This document shows positions 44,018 to 53,463 of a stretch of DNA of 64,000 nucleotides, piece by piece. The translations under genes were made by a program, and so were the position numbers. The stretch covers positions 310,001 through 374,000 of the forward strand of contig NZ_JAPLET010000030.1 of the NCBI RefSeq assembly GCF_026391055.1, read 5' to 3'. The notes beneath the pieces were generated by a model. It saw nothing but the letters and a program-made list of their open reading frames with translations, had not been told where the DNA came from and did no database searches. The DNA is from Spirosoma sp. (GTDB lineage: Bacteria; Bacteroidota; Bacteroidia; Cytophagales; Spirosomataceae). The stretch's first letter is position 1, and each line of letters opens with the position of its first letter.

Positions 44018-45262
44018 TTATTTAAAGCCAAAGAGTAGTGGGAATAAAAAGACTACAATGGCGCTCCACAAGCTATAGACGGGCAGAAAGAAGGTCATTG
44101 ACCGGCCCACCAACGAGAGATCGTTTTTTCGGGTCATGGTCCGAAAAAGCTGTGATCCTACATACAGCAGGTGACTAAGCATTAGCACATTTGCCCCCAG
44201 TACCGCTGCTCGGTTAGGGGTTATGCCCCACTCGGCAATACGAAACAGAACCGCCGACAGCGCAATGCTGTTAACCACTACGGTTACTGCTGATAACAGG
44301 AAAAGAATCAGAATTTGAACAGGCTTTTTGCTGTTGGGTGTGGCCTCGGCTACCGAGAAGAAAATAAGCGCCATCACGCCGATTAACAGCGCATTGTACA
44401 GCAGCAGAAAATCGCGGTCATGGTAGGGATCTTTCCCCGAAAAAACCGTTGCCGTCAGGTAAACGACCAGCATCACCAGCGCCACCGGGCTGAACAGGTT
44501 CGCGATGACGGGTGCCACTTTATTGACCAGCGCGGGTTGTGCCTGGGTTAGAAAAGTGGCTACTATGGGCACTGCGGCCAATCCGCTAATTACGATGTAG
44601 TTGAAGTAGAACGTTTCGATCTTCAGGCCACTCAGGGCGAATAAGTTAATGGTAAGTGCTGTCGTTAGTCCGCCCGCGATCAACAGAAGGGCCGTAACGA
44701 CGGCCAGTTCGCCATTATACCGCAGAAAGCCCAGCCAGTTCACCTCGCCTTTTACCCCCCCTCCGCCAAAAGTGAAGCCCAGCAGAGACCACAGCCACAG
44801 GGGTAAATGAATGCAGGACAGAATCAGCGTATTGCTGGTCGGATTTTTAGGGAGAAAGTTGATGAACCCAACGGCGAAAAGGGTAAGTCCGCCCAGCCAG
44901 GCAGCCGTTTTCCAGGAGATTTTGTTTTTCCAGACAAAGTAGGCGATCAATATTGGGAACACGATGAATCCCACATTACGGGAATAAAATAACTCCTGAT
45001 CCAGTGACAATAGTTTGGGTAACTGGGCCAGCAGCGCGGCCAACCCAGACGCCACTACCACAAAAAGCCGTTCACTGGGTGTCCCCCAGCTCAGATCATC
45101 GGGTCTGTAGTTCAGTCGCTGGTACCATCCCTCCGCCAGCGGGTTATCCTGTAAGCTTGGATAAAGGGCGTTAAAAGCCGCTTTGAACGTTGTCTTGTTG
45201 GTCCAGTACAACTTTTCCAGTTGCCGGGGATTGTTCAGGCTGGACAGAATCTCTTCGTGCAT
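44018..45262 (-). CDS. Polytopic membrane protein, DUF4153-like
   Basis: A 414-residue membrane protein when started at ATG 45262; a longer TTG reading from 45367 adds an unconvincing N-terminus. About eleven hydrophobic segments are visible (VASGLAALLAQLPKLL, AWLGGLTLFAVGFINFLP, LAVVTALLLIAGGLTTALTINLFAL, VALVMLVVYLTATVFSGKDPYHDRDFLLLYNALLIGVMALIFFSVAE). The NLFSPVALVMLVVYL...DPYxDRDFLLLYN stretch resembles DUF4153 proteins common in Bacteroidetes. No function is known. It stands alone between the kinase pair and the glycosidase. Confidence 0.7.
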   Translation of the reverse strand: MHEEILSSLNNPRQLEKLYWTNKTTFKAAFNALYPSLQDNPLAEGWYQRLNYRPDDLSWGTPSERLFVVVASGLAALLAQLPKLLSLDQELFYSRNVGFIVFPILIAYFVWKNKISWKTAAWLGGLTLFAVGFINFLPKNPTSNTLILSCIHLPLWLWSLLGFTFGGGGVKGEVNWLGFLRYNGELAVVTALLLIAGGLTTALTINLFALSGLKIETFYFNYIVISGLAAVPIVATFLTQAQPALVNKVAPVIANLFSPVALVMLVVYLTATVFSGKDPYHDRDFLLLYNALLIGVMALIFFSVAEATPNSKKPVQILILFLLSAVTVVVNSIALSAVLFRIAEWGITPNRAAVLGANVLMLSHLLYVGSQLFRTMTRKNDLSLVGRSMTFFLPVYSLWSAIVVFLFPLLFGFK

Positions 45263-45491
45263 AGACGTAGAATATGAAAGAGAAGGCTTAACCCGTCTGT
45301 TACCATCAAAACGAATATGATGCTCAGACGAACTTAACTGTGATATATAAAGTACTTTGTATTTCAAAGTTAATATTCTTTTTTATCAGGCAAGAGGTAC
45401 AGGCAAAAATTTTTTCGGGAGTTAAGTCTTGGTATAGCAGTGAGTTAGTAAAGCCACGAGTTTAGAACCGGATAGCCGGCTCATTCGCGTC

Positions 45492-47861
45492 TTATTCAGT
45501 TCCTTTTTCTTTCAGCAGCCAGATGTCTGAAATGCGGGAGTTTTGCCGCCAGTTCAGGTGCGACTCTTCCGGCTGATCGAAGGTGACGCTGATGCGCCCG
45601 TCCATCGTGGCCGACAGCGGTACAATCCATTCTTTCATCGTGTCGGCTTCCCGGTTGTAGACCGTTGGTTCGAGCCGCTGGCCATCAACGCGCAACAGGG
45701 CTTCGCCAAACCCCACCACCCGAACAACATACCGGGCAGCGGGATCAAGGTTTTCGTAGGTGAGCGACGGGTTCCGCTGGTAGGTTTGTGACGATAGGCG
45801 GGCACGGCTACGGCCATCCTGCCACCAGGCAATGTCGGTGGCATCGTCGGATATGGTTTTCACACGTGGGCCTTTACTCACACTCGATACATCGTCGTAA
45901 AAACTGCCCTTGCCGGGGTTTTCCCAAGTGCTGATTTCCAGTAAACGACTTACCTGTTCCGCCTTCGTTTTCAAGGATTTAACTTTTATAAACTCATCGG
46001 CCAGCCACCAGCGGTTGTTGAGTGGGTAATCGACAAAATCCAGCACACAGCCCCGCTCGTAGCCTTTCGCTTTGTATTTCGGCACACTGGTCTGTAAGCC
46101 AACGGAGGCAAACAAATCGGCGCACAGGCTTTCGATCCGGCTCCTCAACTCGGGCGAAGCCGGATTTTTATCGGCCTGATTCACCACATCCAGCGCCTGA
46201 CTCATGGCTGATTCGGGGCCGGTTATATCGGCCCTGGCGAGCAGGTGACTGGCGGTCTTTTCGAGACCCTGCTCATACAGCAACCGCCTGCGGGTATACG
46301 CATCGTACGTTGCCCGAAGCAGGAAAAGCTGCCACCGCCAGTTGGTCGACAAAGCTGGCTGATCGGCTTCCAGCTTTTCCCAGAAAGCGAGCGTCGCTTC
46401 TACTCCACCGTTTTCGGCCAGTGGCCCCTGCCAGTTTTGTTCGAGAGCTGCTATGCCGTTGGCTGTGGCGGCATCCAGCGTTGGGCCAAAGAAAAAACGG
46501 CCGTAATCGGCGAGTATGTCGTTTACATCGGCTTCCGGGTTCCAGCCGCGCATACTCCAGACAACCTTATTTACATCGTCATGACAGCCATCCGAGTACG
46601 ACACAAAGCCGTCGGTAAACGGAGCTGCGGCTGCCTGCGCTTTGGCGAAGAAATAGGGGCGCGGGTTAGCCGCTTCCCGGCCCAGTGTCAGCGCGTAAGC
46701 CTGATCCCAGCGCTCGACCGGGTATTCGCAGCGGACGTTATGGGTAATGTCGGGGTACTGCCGAAGCTGGTATTGCTTCGGCAGCCGGAAGCGGGTTTCG
46801 GCGAGTGAGGGGCTCCCCGGCCCATGGACCAGACCGGCCAGCCAGTCGGGTTTGTACTGCACCAGATACCCATAGAAATAATCGACCTGTTCAACGCTGA
46901 ACCCCTGCAGCGAGAGCCATATTTTGGCCTTCGGGTGGTACTTTATCAGACGTGTGTGCAGGTCTTTCAGGAAAGGCATCACCTCCCGGGGGTGATTATC
47001 GCCCGGATCACCCCCCGGCACAAAAATATGGTCGAGCCGGGGACAGGCTCGGTAAAAAGCCTCGTGCAAATCGAGTTCGGCTGTTCGTTTGGCCGCGTCG
47101 GTCAACGCAAACGTGGCGGGGGTCCACACCCAGTAGTCGAGATCGTACTTCCGGCATATCTCGCTCATTTTTACGCGCATCTCCGGAGCGGGTAACTTAA
47201 AATGAGGACTTGGCTTCTCTTCTTCGTGAAACGGAATGCCCTCAATGGCGTTGGTGCCAAAAATGGCTAGTTCGCGAATGTACTGATCGAACTGCGCCAC
47301 CGACCACGCATCGTATGAATTAGCCGTTGACCGATACCCCAGCTGATGTCCCCGAATGGGGTAAGCGGGGGCCGTAGCCATATTGGCCGGTGCGGCCAAT
47401 TCGAGCCGCTTTCGGTCCATTCTAAGATTTCGCAGCAGCCAGCCGGTACCGTATAAAATACCACGGGCATCGGCTCCGATAACCCATAGTGTGGTGCCTC
47501 TGGGCGTAACATCGCTCACAACCCGAAACCCTTCCGACCGTGTTTCCGGGCGTTGTCTGTCCGGACTTACGGGCACCGGAACCCCTGCAACATCGGTATC
47601 ACCCGCCAGTGCAAATGCCACACAAACGGGGCTCGTTTTTGGCCAGCTGGTCACGTTTTTCAAGGTTATTCCCGTTCGTTTGGCAATTTCTTCCGTCAGC
47701 ATCTGGGGAGCCGTTACGCGCATCGGTGCCGGAACAGAAGGCGATACGAGCACAACTGCCCGCTGTAGGTTAATTGATTGAGCTACCAGAGCGTCCGCTC
47801 CGGCAACGATCAGGAGAAGAAGTAAAGCAGCGAGTCGGGAAACGATATAGGTTAAGTACAT
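45492..47861 (-). CDS. Secreted glycosidase-like protein, GH67/GH20-type architecture
   Basis: A 789-residue protein with a signal peptide (LAALLLLLIVAGADALVAQ). The N-terminal domain (about 30-160; APQMLTEEIAKRTGITLKNVTSWP, GTTLWVIGADARGILYGTGWLLRNL) matches the non-catalytic domain shared by GH20, GH67 and related families. A TIM-barrel-like region follows (about 165-500: YPIRGHQLGYRSTANSYDAWSVAQFDQYIRELAIFGTNAIE, KYDLDYWVWTP, LDHIFVPGGDPGDNHPREVMPFLKDLHTRLIKYHPKAKIWLSLQGF, PDWLAGLVHG), then a C-terminal beta domain. It lacks the HxGGDE motif of GH20, so the active site belongs to another branch, possibly alpha-glucuronidase-like. The neighbouring DegT aminotransferase gene lies 22 bp away. 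Confidence 0.7.
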   Translation of the reverse strand: MYLTYIVSRLAALLLLLIVAGADALVAQSINLQRAVVLVSPSVPAPMRVTAPQMLTEEIAKRTGITLKNVTSWPKTSPVCVAFALAGDTDVAGVPVPVSPDRQRPETRSEGFRVVSDVTPRGTTLWVIGADARGILYGTGWLLRNLRMDRKRLELAAPANMATAPAYPIRGHQLGYRSTANSYDAWSVAQFDQYIRELAIFGTNAIEGIPFHEEEKPSPHFKLPAPEMRVKMSEICRKYDLDYWVWTPATFALTDAAKRTAELDLHEAFYRACPRLDHIFVPGGDPGDNHPREVMPFLKDLHTRLIKYHPKAKIWLSLQGFSVEQVDYFYGYLVQYKPDWLAGLVHGPGSPSLAETRFRLPKQYQLRQYPDITHNVRCEYPVERWDQAYALTLGREAANPRPYFFAKAQAAAAPFTDGFVSYSDGCHDDVNKVVWSMRGWNPEADVNDILADYGRFFFGPTLDAATANGIAALEQNWQGPLAENGGVEATLAFWEKLEADQPALSTNWRWQLFLLRATYDAYTRRRLLYEQGLEKTASHLLARADITGPESAMSQALDVVNQADKNPASPELRSRIESLCADLFASVGLQTSVPKYKAKGYERGCVLDFVDYPLNNRWWLADEFIKVKSLKTKAEQVSRLLEISTWENPGKGSFYDDVSSVSKGPRVKTISDDATDIAWWQDGRSRARLSSQTYQRNPSLTYENLDPAARYVVRVVGFGEALLRVDGQRLEPTVYNREADTMKEWIVPLSATMDGRISVTFDQPEESHLNWRQNSRISDIWLLKEKGTE

Positions 47862-47883
47862 AGATCGGGTGGGAAAGAAAAGA

Positions 47884-49098
47884 CTAGTTTACAACGGCCT
47901 GTTGCACTTTGCGAATGGCTTCGGCAAAGGCGTCCATATCGGAGCGCGACCCCAGCATGGCCTGCTGAAAAATCCACACCGCTTCGTCGGTGCAGGCGCG
48001 TTCGGCAACCGGGCAGGTCACATTCGTATAATCGACGGTGTCGGGCAGGGCGTAGCACAGCCAGTTCTTTTGCTGAAAAACGGGCTGTTTGTACAGCGGG
48101 TGCGGATAACCCGCCGAACAGGGAATGCCCTCTGCCGCCAGCATTGCCACAAACTCCTGCTTGGGCACCTGACCGAATTTGGCCTTGTCGTACCGGAAAA
48201 TATAGAGGTGATACGGATGGATCAGTTCGTCCCCTCCACGACTCAGTGGGGTTATGCCCGCCACATCGGCCAGCAGGCTGTCCAGGTAAAGTCCGTTCTC
48301 GTTGCGGATGCGTGTCTGCTCGTCCAGCCGCTTCAGTTGCTCGCTCAGCAAAACGGCCTGTAGCTGCGTAATTCGGTAGTTGCAACCCGGATTGAAATGG
48401 TCGTACCATTGCCCGCCCGGCAACCGACCCACATTTCGCAGGGAGTTCATGGTTCGGTACAGGTCGTCGTCGCTGGTAATGACCATGCCGCCCTCACCCG
48501 AGGTCAGGTTTTTGGACGACTGAAAGCTGAAACTACCCGCATCGCCAATGGACCCAAGTTTCCGGCCTTTGTACATCCCGCCATGCGCGTGGGCCGCATC
48601 TTCTACAACCCGCAGCTTGTGCCGACGGGCAATGTCCAGAATAGCCTCCATATCGCAGGGCAGACCGGCAAAATGAACGGGGATAATCACTTTGGTGCGC
48701 TCCGTTATGGCGGCCTCAATGGCAGCGGGGTCGAGGTTATAGGTATCAGGCTGAATATCGACGAAGACCGGAACGCAGTTGACCTCCAGCACTACCGAAG
48801 CTGTGGCAATGAAGGTGTACGGTGGCACAATGACTTCATCGCCGGGCAGTACGCCACAGGCAATCAGCGCGAGCCGCAGGGAGACAGATCCGTTAACGCA
48901 GCTTATGGCGTATTTACTGCCGCAGTACCGGGCAAACTGCTGCTCAAAGTCGGCAACGGCCCCGGCGCAGTCCGGGTTTCCCCATTGGCCGCTCCGCACC
49001 AGCTCAGCGACGGCCTGCACATCCTGCTCATCGTAAATGGGCCACGGGAAGGTGGTCTTGACGACTTTCTCGCCACCGTATATGGCCAATAAGCCCAT
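47884..49098 (-). CDS. DegT/DnrJ/EryC1/StrS-family aminotransferase
   Basis: A 404-residue PLP enzyme when started at ATG 49098 (MGLLAIYGGEKVV); a GTG at 49116 is the other choice. Motifs: GGEKVVKTTFPWPIYDEQDVQAVAELVRSGQW, EQQFARYCGSKYAISCVNGSVSLRLAL, DEVIVPPYTFIATASVVL, VIIPVHFAGLPCDMEAI, VVEDAAHAHGG and the PLP Lys in SFSFQSSKNLTSGEGGMVIT. Family members aminate keto sugars or act in secondary metabolism. Unlike most it is not in a polysaccharide gene cluster; it precedes a secreted glycosidase on the same strand. It may belong to the branch associated with sugar catabolism in Bacteroidetes. Substrate unknown. Confidence 0.9.
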   Translation of the reverse strand: MGLLAIYGGEKVVKTTFPWPIYDEQDVQAVAELVRSGQWGNPDCAGAVADFEQQFARYCGSKYAISCVNGSVSLRLALIACGVLPGDEVIVPPYTFIATASVVLEVNCVPVFVDIQPDTYNLDPAAIEAAITERTKVIIPVHFAGLPCDMEAILDIARRHKLRVVEDAAHAHGGMYKGRKLGSIGDAGSFSFQSSKNLTSGEGGMVITSDDDLYRTMNSLRNVGRLPGGQWYDHFNPGCNYRITQLQAVLLSEQLKRLDEQTRIRNENGLYLDSLLADVAGITPLSRGGDELIHPYHLYIFRYDKAKFGQVPKQEFVAMLAAEGIPCSAGYPHPLYKQPVFQQKNWLCYALPDTVDYTNVTCPVAERACTDEAVWIFQQAMLGSRSDMDAFAEAIRKVQQAVVN

Positions 49099-49230
49099 AG
49101 AAGCTGTTTTAGTCACGTGATAAGAAAGTAAATAAAGAGTCTATTTCTTAATACGCCAGTTGGCCTGAATCAGGCTATTGGTCCATCAATTTGCTTATTT
49201 TTAGGTTAAAATTTCGGGACCGTTTATCAA

Positions 49231-49827
49231 GTGAATAAAAATCCGTTCCTACTAGTGGGCATTACCGATGGCAGCCCGCAAAGTCTGGATATACCAACGA
49301 TTCAGGCACTGCTGACCGGCGGTCTTGATTTTCTATACTGGCGCGCTCCCGCCGATAGCGCCGGGTTAACCCAGCTCTCTGCTGGCTTCCAGTCATCGGT
49401 ATTACTTCCGGCAACGAAAGGGAGCGATGTACCCGCGTCGTTTCGCTGGCATCTTAAAGACACGGATCGTCAGGCGGCAACCTTCATAGCCGGTTTTCCT
49501 TTTTCGACGAGTGTTCATGCCCTCAGCGAGTGGCCAAAGTTGGCCGGACAGGTTGACATGGTCTTTTACAGCCCACTTTTTCCAAGTATCAGTAAACCGG
49601 GTTACGGCCCGTCGAGTAGCCTGGAGATTATCGGACAGGAAGTGTCGGCGATTCGGCAACGACATAAGGACTTACCCAGGCTGATCGGACTGGGGGGCAT
49701 ACAGGCGGAGAATGTCGCCCTCGTACGTCGAGCTGGTTTTGACGGGGTCGCGCTGATGGGGGCACTCTGGCAGGCCCCCGATGCGGTCGATGCACTCAAT
49801 CAAATCCGGAAAGCACTTTCCCGTTAG
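49231..49827 (+). CDS. Thiamine phosphate synthase-like protein (second ThiE / TenI type)
   Basis: A 198-residue TIM-barrel protein starting at GTG 49231. It has FLLVGITDGS, LTGGLDFLYWRAP, a central HLKDTDRQAATFIAGFPFSTSVHALSEWPKLAGQVDMVFYSPLFPSISKPGYGP (ThiE/TenI phosphate and product region), and LIGLGGIQAENVALVRRAGFDGVALMGALW. It is shorter and less conserved than the ThiE at 52781-53410. TenI proteins are thiazole tautomerases related to ThiE; this copy may fill that role. It converges on the thiF gene with stop codons overlapping by 3 bp or fewer (TTAG at 49824-49827). Confidence 0.8.
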   Translation: MNKNPFLLVGITDGSPQSLDIPTIQALLTGGLDFLYWRAPADSAGLTQLSAGFQSSVLLPATKGSDVPASFRWHLKDTDRQAATFIAGFPFSTSVHALSEWPKLAGQVDMVFYSPLFPSISKPGYGPSSSLEIIGQEVSAIRQRHKDLPRLIGLGGIQAENVALVRRAGFDGVALMGALWQAPDAVDALNQIRKALSR

Positions 49828-50870
49828 AGCCGTTTAAGGGCGTTCAGGCCGCCCTGCAAACTGAGCACGTTCTGATACCCCTGCGCCCGCAGAAAAGCTA
49901 CGGCTTTCCGGCTTCGTGCCCCCGACTGACAATGGATAACGACCGGCCGATCGCTCGGCACCCGCTCAGGATGCTTGTACAGTTCAGCCAGGGGCAGCAA
50001 CTGCCCGCCCATGTTCTCCCGCTCGTACTCGTGCGGCTCCCGCACGTCGACTAAAAAGGAACGATTGGTCTGCGCCAGCCAGTCCGAGACCGTTATTTCC
50101 GGAACAGGCAAGGCACAGTCGGTCTCCGATGGAGTAAGCGCCGTAATCGATTTGTTGACCGGATCAGCGGTAAACGAAAACGTATTGAAAGAGAGCGTAA
50201 GCGCGTTGAAAACCAGCAGCGTACCACTCAACAAGTCGCCGACGCCCGTTACCAGCTTTATCACTTCGCTGGCCATCAGGCAACCCGTCAGGCCCGGCAA
50301 TACACCCAGCACTCCCACTTCGGCGCAGGCAGCCAGCTCGCTGGGTTCGGGGTACAAACACCGGTACGTGGGGCCATTCTCGTGATTGAACACACTCACC
50401 TGCCCGTCGAATTTGTAAATAGATCCGAACACCAGCGGTTTCCCCAGCAGAACGCACGCATCGTTGACCAGATAGCGCGTCGCAAAATTATCCGAGCCAT
50501 CCACCACAATATCGTAGTCGCTCAGGATGGATAACGCATTGTCGCGGGTTAGAAAGACCGGGTGCGCCACTACCTGGCTGTATGGATTCTGCCGCGCCAG
50601 CAGAGTGGCCGCTACGGTAGCTTTTGGCTGGCCAACATGCTCGGGCGAAAAGAGAATCTGCCGCTGCAGATTGCTTTCTTCCACTACGTCGCCGTCGATG
50701 ATTCCCAGCGTACCGACGCCCGCAGCCGTCAGGTATTGCCCCACCGGGCACCCTAATCCACCCGCGCCAACCAGAACCACGCGCGCCTGTTTCAGTCGCT
50801 GCTGCCCGGCAAGCCCAATTTCGGGGAGGCTGATGTGACGACTGTAGCGGTTCAGTTCTCCACTGGTCAT
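49824..50870 (-). CDS. thiF: ThiF/MoeB-family adenylyltransferase with C-terminal rhodanese domain
   Basis: A 348-residue protein. Residues 1 to about 245 are the ThiF/HesA/MoeB fold: RQARVVLVGAGGLGCPVGQYLTAAGVGTLGIIDGDVVEESNLQRQILFS (ATP binding), DIVVDGSDNFATRYLVNDAC, YRCLYPEPSELAACAEVGVLGVLPG. Residues about 255-348 are a rhodanese domain with the active Cys in VIHCQSGARSRKAV. It adenylates the ThiS C-terminus; the rhodanese part can hand over sulfur, so one protein may replace ThiF plus the ThiI rhodanese. It overlaps thiH by 4 bp and is the last gene of the TPP-controlled operon. Confidence 0.9.
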   Translation of the reverse strand: MTSGELNRYSRHISLPEIGLAGQQRLKQARVVLVGAGGLGCPVGQYLTAAGVGTLGIIDGDVVEESNLQRQILFSPEHVGQPKATVAATLLARQNPYSQVVAHPVFLTRDNALSILSDYDIVVDGSDNFATRYLVNDACVLLGKPLVFGSIYKFDGQVSVFNHENGPTYRCLYPEPSELAACAEVGVLGVLPGLTGCLMASEVIKLVTGVGDLLSGTLLVFNALTLSFNTFSFTADPVNKSITALTPSETDCALPVPEITVSDWLAQTNRSFLVDVREPHEYERENMGGQLLPLAELYKHPERVPSDRPVVIHCQSGARSRKAVAFLRAQGYQNVLSLQGGLNALKRL

Positions 50871-52003
50871 ACGGCAGCGAGCGTTTTATCCCAGTCTTTC
50901 CAGACTGGCTGATACCCTTGTTTACAAATAACGTCGACCATCTCGGCGGGGCTTCGTTCGTCCGAAATGGCAAACTGCTCAAGTGACTGGGGCTCTACGG
51001 CATAGCCGCCGGGGTTGGTTTTCGACCCGGCGCTCAGGCTGGTGACGCCCAATTTGAGAACGTGGTCGCGAAAACGGGGCGTTTCGCGGGTCGATAGCGA
51101 GAGCTCGACCTCCTCATTGAACAGCCGATAGGCGCAGATCAGCTGGACCAGATCCCGATCAGACATGCACCGCTCGAAAGACTTGGACGTAATGGTATCA
51201 TTTTGCAGTAAGTCGATGGGTCGCAGACGCGGAAAGGAAATGCTGTATTTGGTCTGCCAGTACGTTCGTTCGAGGTAGTGCAGGTGGGCCGCCGTAAAAA
51301 AGCTGTCCGTACGCCAATCTTCCAATCCGAGCAACGCGCCCAGGCCCATTTTATGCACGCCCGCCCTTCCCAGCCGGTCGGGGGTATCGAGCCGGTAGGC
51401 GAAATTTGATTTTTTTCCCTTCGGATGGTGGTTCTTATACGTTTCCTGATGGTACGTTTCCTGATACACCAGCACCGTATTGAGCCCCTCGGCGATCAGT
51501 TCTTCGTACTCAGGTTGATCGAGCGGCTGAACCTCCATGGAGATATGGGCGAAGTGCGGTTGCAGCAGCCGAATAGCATTTCGAAGATACGGTACGCCCA
51601 CGGTCTGGTTTGCTTCGCCGGTCACCAGCAGCACATGCTCGTAGCCCAGTTGCTTCAGGGCAGCGGCCTCCCGCCCTATTTCGGCATCAGTAAGGGTTTT
51701 ACGAACGATTTTATTGTCGAGACTGAAGGCGCAGTACGTGCAGATGTTCTGGCATTCGTTGGACAGATACAACGGGGCATACAGCTGGATCGTTTTACCG
51801 AACCGTTTCTGCGTTAGCTCGTGGCTAAGCCGGGCCATGGGTTCCAGATACGCCTGAGCCGCCGGTGAGATCAGGGCTTTGAAATCATCGAGTGTCCGGC
51901 GGGTATTGCCCAGCGCCCGTTCTACCTGCCGGGGCGTTACGGCCTGAATATCCCGCTGAACGGTATTCCAGTCGTGGGCGTCAAACCAGGTTGTTGTACT
52001 CAT
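50867..52003 (-). CDS. thiH: 2-iminoacetate synthase ThiH (radical SAM)
   Basis: A 378-residue radical SAM enzyme. The 4Fe-4S cluster motif CQNICTYCAFS (CxxxCxxC) lies near residue 79, after ETLTQKRFGKTIQLYAPLYLSNE-like sequence; further features are HVLLVTGEANQTVGVPYLRNAI, EPEY-like residues in LDQPEYEEL, and the C-terminal BATS-like region with SAGSKTNPGGYAVEPQSLEQFAISDERSPAEMVD. It cleaves tyrosine to give dehydroglycine for the thiazole ring, the anaerobic alternative to ThiO. Four-base overlaps with thiG and thiF suggest tight translational coupling. Confidence 0.96.
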   Translation of the reverse strand: MSTTTWFDAHDWNTVQRDIQAVTPRQVERALGNTRRTLDDFKALISPAAQAYLEPMARLSHELTQKRFGKTIQLYAPLYLSNECQNICTYCAFSLDNKIVRKTLTDAEIGREAAALKQLGYEHVLLVTGEANQTVGVPYLRNAIRLLQPHFAHISMEVQPLDQPEYEELIAEGLNTVLVYQETYHQETYKNHHPKGKKSNFAYRLDTPDRLGRAGVHKMGLGALLGLEDWRTDSFFTAAHLHYLERTYWQTKYSISFPRLRPIDLLQNDTITSKSFERCMSDRDLVQLICAYRLFNEEVELSLSTRETPRFRDHVLKLGVTSLSAGSKTNPGGYAVEPQSLEQFAISDERSPAEMVDVICKQGYQPVWKDWDKTLAAV

Positions 52004-52779
52004 AATTCGTCCAGAAAAGCGGTGAGCGGACTACTGGCGTGGGCGGTTATGGACGGTCGGGCCAGCCGCGCTTCGTAGGCTAACCGACCGGCTTCGACAG
52101 CCAGTTTAAAGGCAAGGGCCATGCGTACCGGGTCATCCGAAACGGCAATGGCTGTGTTGACGAGTACGGCAGCGGCTCCCAGTTCCATGGCAGCGGCTGC
52201 ATGAGAGGGCGCCCCCAGACCGGCATCCACAACGACGGGCACCCGACTTTGTTCGATAATGATCTCCAGAAAATCAATCGTTCGTAGTCCCTTGTTCGTA
52301 CCAATGGGCGCACCCAACGGCATTACGGCCGCCACCCCAACTTCTTCCAGCCGTTTGCACAACACCGGATCGGCATGGATGTACGGCAAGACCACAAAAC
52401 CCAGTTTAACCAGCTCTTCGGCCGCTTTCAATGTTTCGATGGGGTCAGGCAGCAGGTATTTGGGGTCGGGGTGAATTTCCAGCTTCAGCCAGTTCGTCTC
52501 CAGCGCTTCGCGGGCCATCTGTGCCGCAAAGACGGCTTCTTTTGCCGTTCGCACACCGGATGTATTGGGCAACAGGCTGAACTGTGAATGAGTCAGGTGC
52601 GACAACAGATCGTCCTGGCGATTGGCGGCATCAACCCGTTTCAGCGCCACCGTTACCAGCTCTGTACCCGAAGCCAGCAGGGCCTCTTCCATGAGTTGCG
52701 CGGAACCAAATTTACCCGTTCCGGTAAACAGCCGCGAGGCAAACGATTTACCGGCAATGATCAGCGATTGTGTAGTCAT
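52000..52779 (-). CDS. thiG: Thiazole synthase ThiG
   Basis: A 259-residue TIM barrel with SLIIAGKSFASRLFTGTGKFGSAQLMEEALLASGTELVTVALKRVD (catalytic Lys in VALKR), LPNTSGVRTAKEAVFAAQMAREAL, WLKLEIHPDPKYLLPDPIETLKAAEELVKLGFVVLPYIHADPVLCKRLEEVG, AVMPLGAPIGTNKGL and VPVVVDAGLGAPSHAAAAMELGAAAVLVNTAIA. It builds the thiazole from DXP, dehydroglycine and ThiS thiocarboxylate. An ATG at 52788 overlaps thiE by 8 bp; the ATG at 52779 is chosen because it lies just past the thiE stop codon. Confidence 0.96.
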   Translation of the reverse strand: MTTQSLIIAGKSFASRLFTGTGKFGSAQLMEEALLASGTELVTVALKRVDAANRQDDLLSHLTHSQFSLLPNTSGVRTAKEAVFAAQMAREALETNWLKLEIHPDPKYLLPDPIETLKAAEELVKLGFVVLPYIHADPVLCKRLEEVGVAAVMPLGAPIGTNKGLRTIDFLEIIIEQSRVPVVVDAGLGAPSHAAAAMELGAAAVLVNTAIAVSDDPVRMALAFKLAVEAGRLAYEARLARPSITAHASSPLTAFLDEL

Positions 52780-52780
52780 A

Positions 52781-53410
52781 TCAATCAAAAAAAGAAGGTG
52801 AGGTCGTTAGCTGACGGAGAAACAGCCGCGTTTGGGCCGCCGGATCGGATGCCCCGGTAATGGCCGACGAGACGGCTACACCATACACGCCCGTTTCCAG
52901 CAGGGCGGGCACATCTGCGAGGGTAATTCCGCCAATGGCGATAATGGGCAGCGAAATCGGCTGACGCGGCAACGCTGAGAGGATTTGCTCATAGCCTTGC
53001 AGCCCCAAAACAGGACTTAATTTCTCTTTGGTCGTTGTGAACCGAAATGGCCCCAGCCCCACGTAATTAACGCCATCCCGCTGATGCGCCAGTATAGTTT
53101 CCAGCGTATTGGCCGTTCCACCGATGATGAATGTATCGCCCAGCAGGGCACGTGCTTCCGGGATGGGCATATCCTCCTGACCCAGATGCACGCCATTCGC
53201 ACCAATGTCGGCGGCCAGCAGCGGGTTATCATTAAGGATCAGTGTAGCCTTGTACTGTCGGCAAACGGCCAGCGTTTCCAGCGCCACGGCTTTCCAGTCG
53301 GCATACGACCGGTTTTTCAGCCGGAGCTGAATCCAGTCGGCTCCGGCCCGGCAGGCAAGCTCGGCCTCTTCGGGGCGGGTCGTTATGTAGTGTAGCGAAC
53401 TAATCTTCAT
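52781..53410 (-). CDS. thiE: Thiamine phosphate synthase ThiE
   Basis: A 209-residue TIM barrel joining HMP-PP and thiazole phosphate. It has DWIQLRLKNRSYADWKAVA, TLILNDNPLLAADIGANGVHLGQEDMPI, GGTANTLETILAHQRDGVNYVGLGPFRFTTTKEKLSPVLGLQGYEQIL (TxTK phosphate loop) and LPIIAIGGITLADVPALLETGVYGVAVSSAI. It is the better conserved of two ThiE-like proteins in the window. It lies 53 bp after thiC, and the gap contains a hairpin. Confidence 0.94.
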   Translation of the reverse strand: MKISSLHYITTRPEEAELACRAGADWIQLRLKNRSYADWKAVALETLAVCRQYKATLILNDNPLLAADIGANGVHLGQEDMPIPEARALLGDTFIIGGTANTLETILAHQRDGVNYVGLGPFRFTTTKEKLSPVLGLQGYEQILSALPRQPISLPIIAIGGITLADVPALLETGVYGVAVSSAITGASDPAAQTRLFLRQLTTSPSFFD

Positions 53411-53434
53411 TGGACAAAGGCGTAAAACGGTTAA

Positions 53435-53459
53435 CCAGCCTGGCCGATGGCCAGGCTGG
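53435..53459 (-). terminator. Intercistronic stem-loop between thiC and thiE
   Basis: CCAGCCTGGCC (53435-53445) and its exact complement at 53449-53459 form an 11-bp GC-rich stem with a 3-nt loop, 4 bp after the thiC stop codon. There is no U-run downstream on the minus transcript (it reads GGTTAACCG), so it is more likely a partial terminator or mRNA stabiliser that sets lower thiE-G-H-F levels than thiC. Confidence 0.6.
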
Positions 53460-53463
53460 ATGC

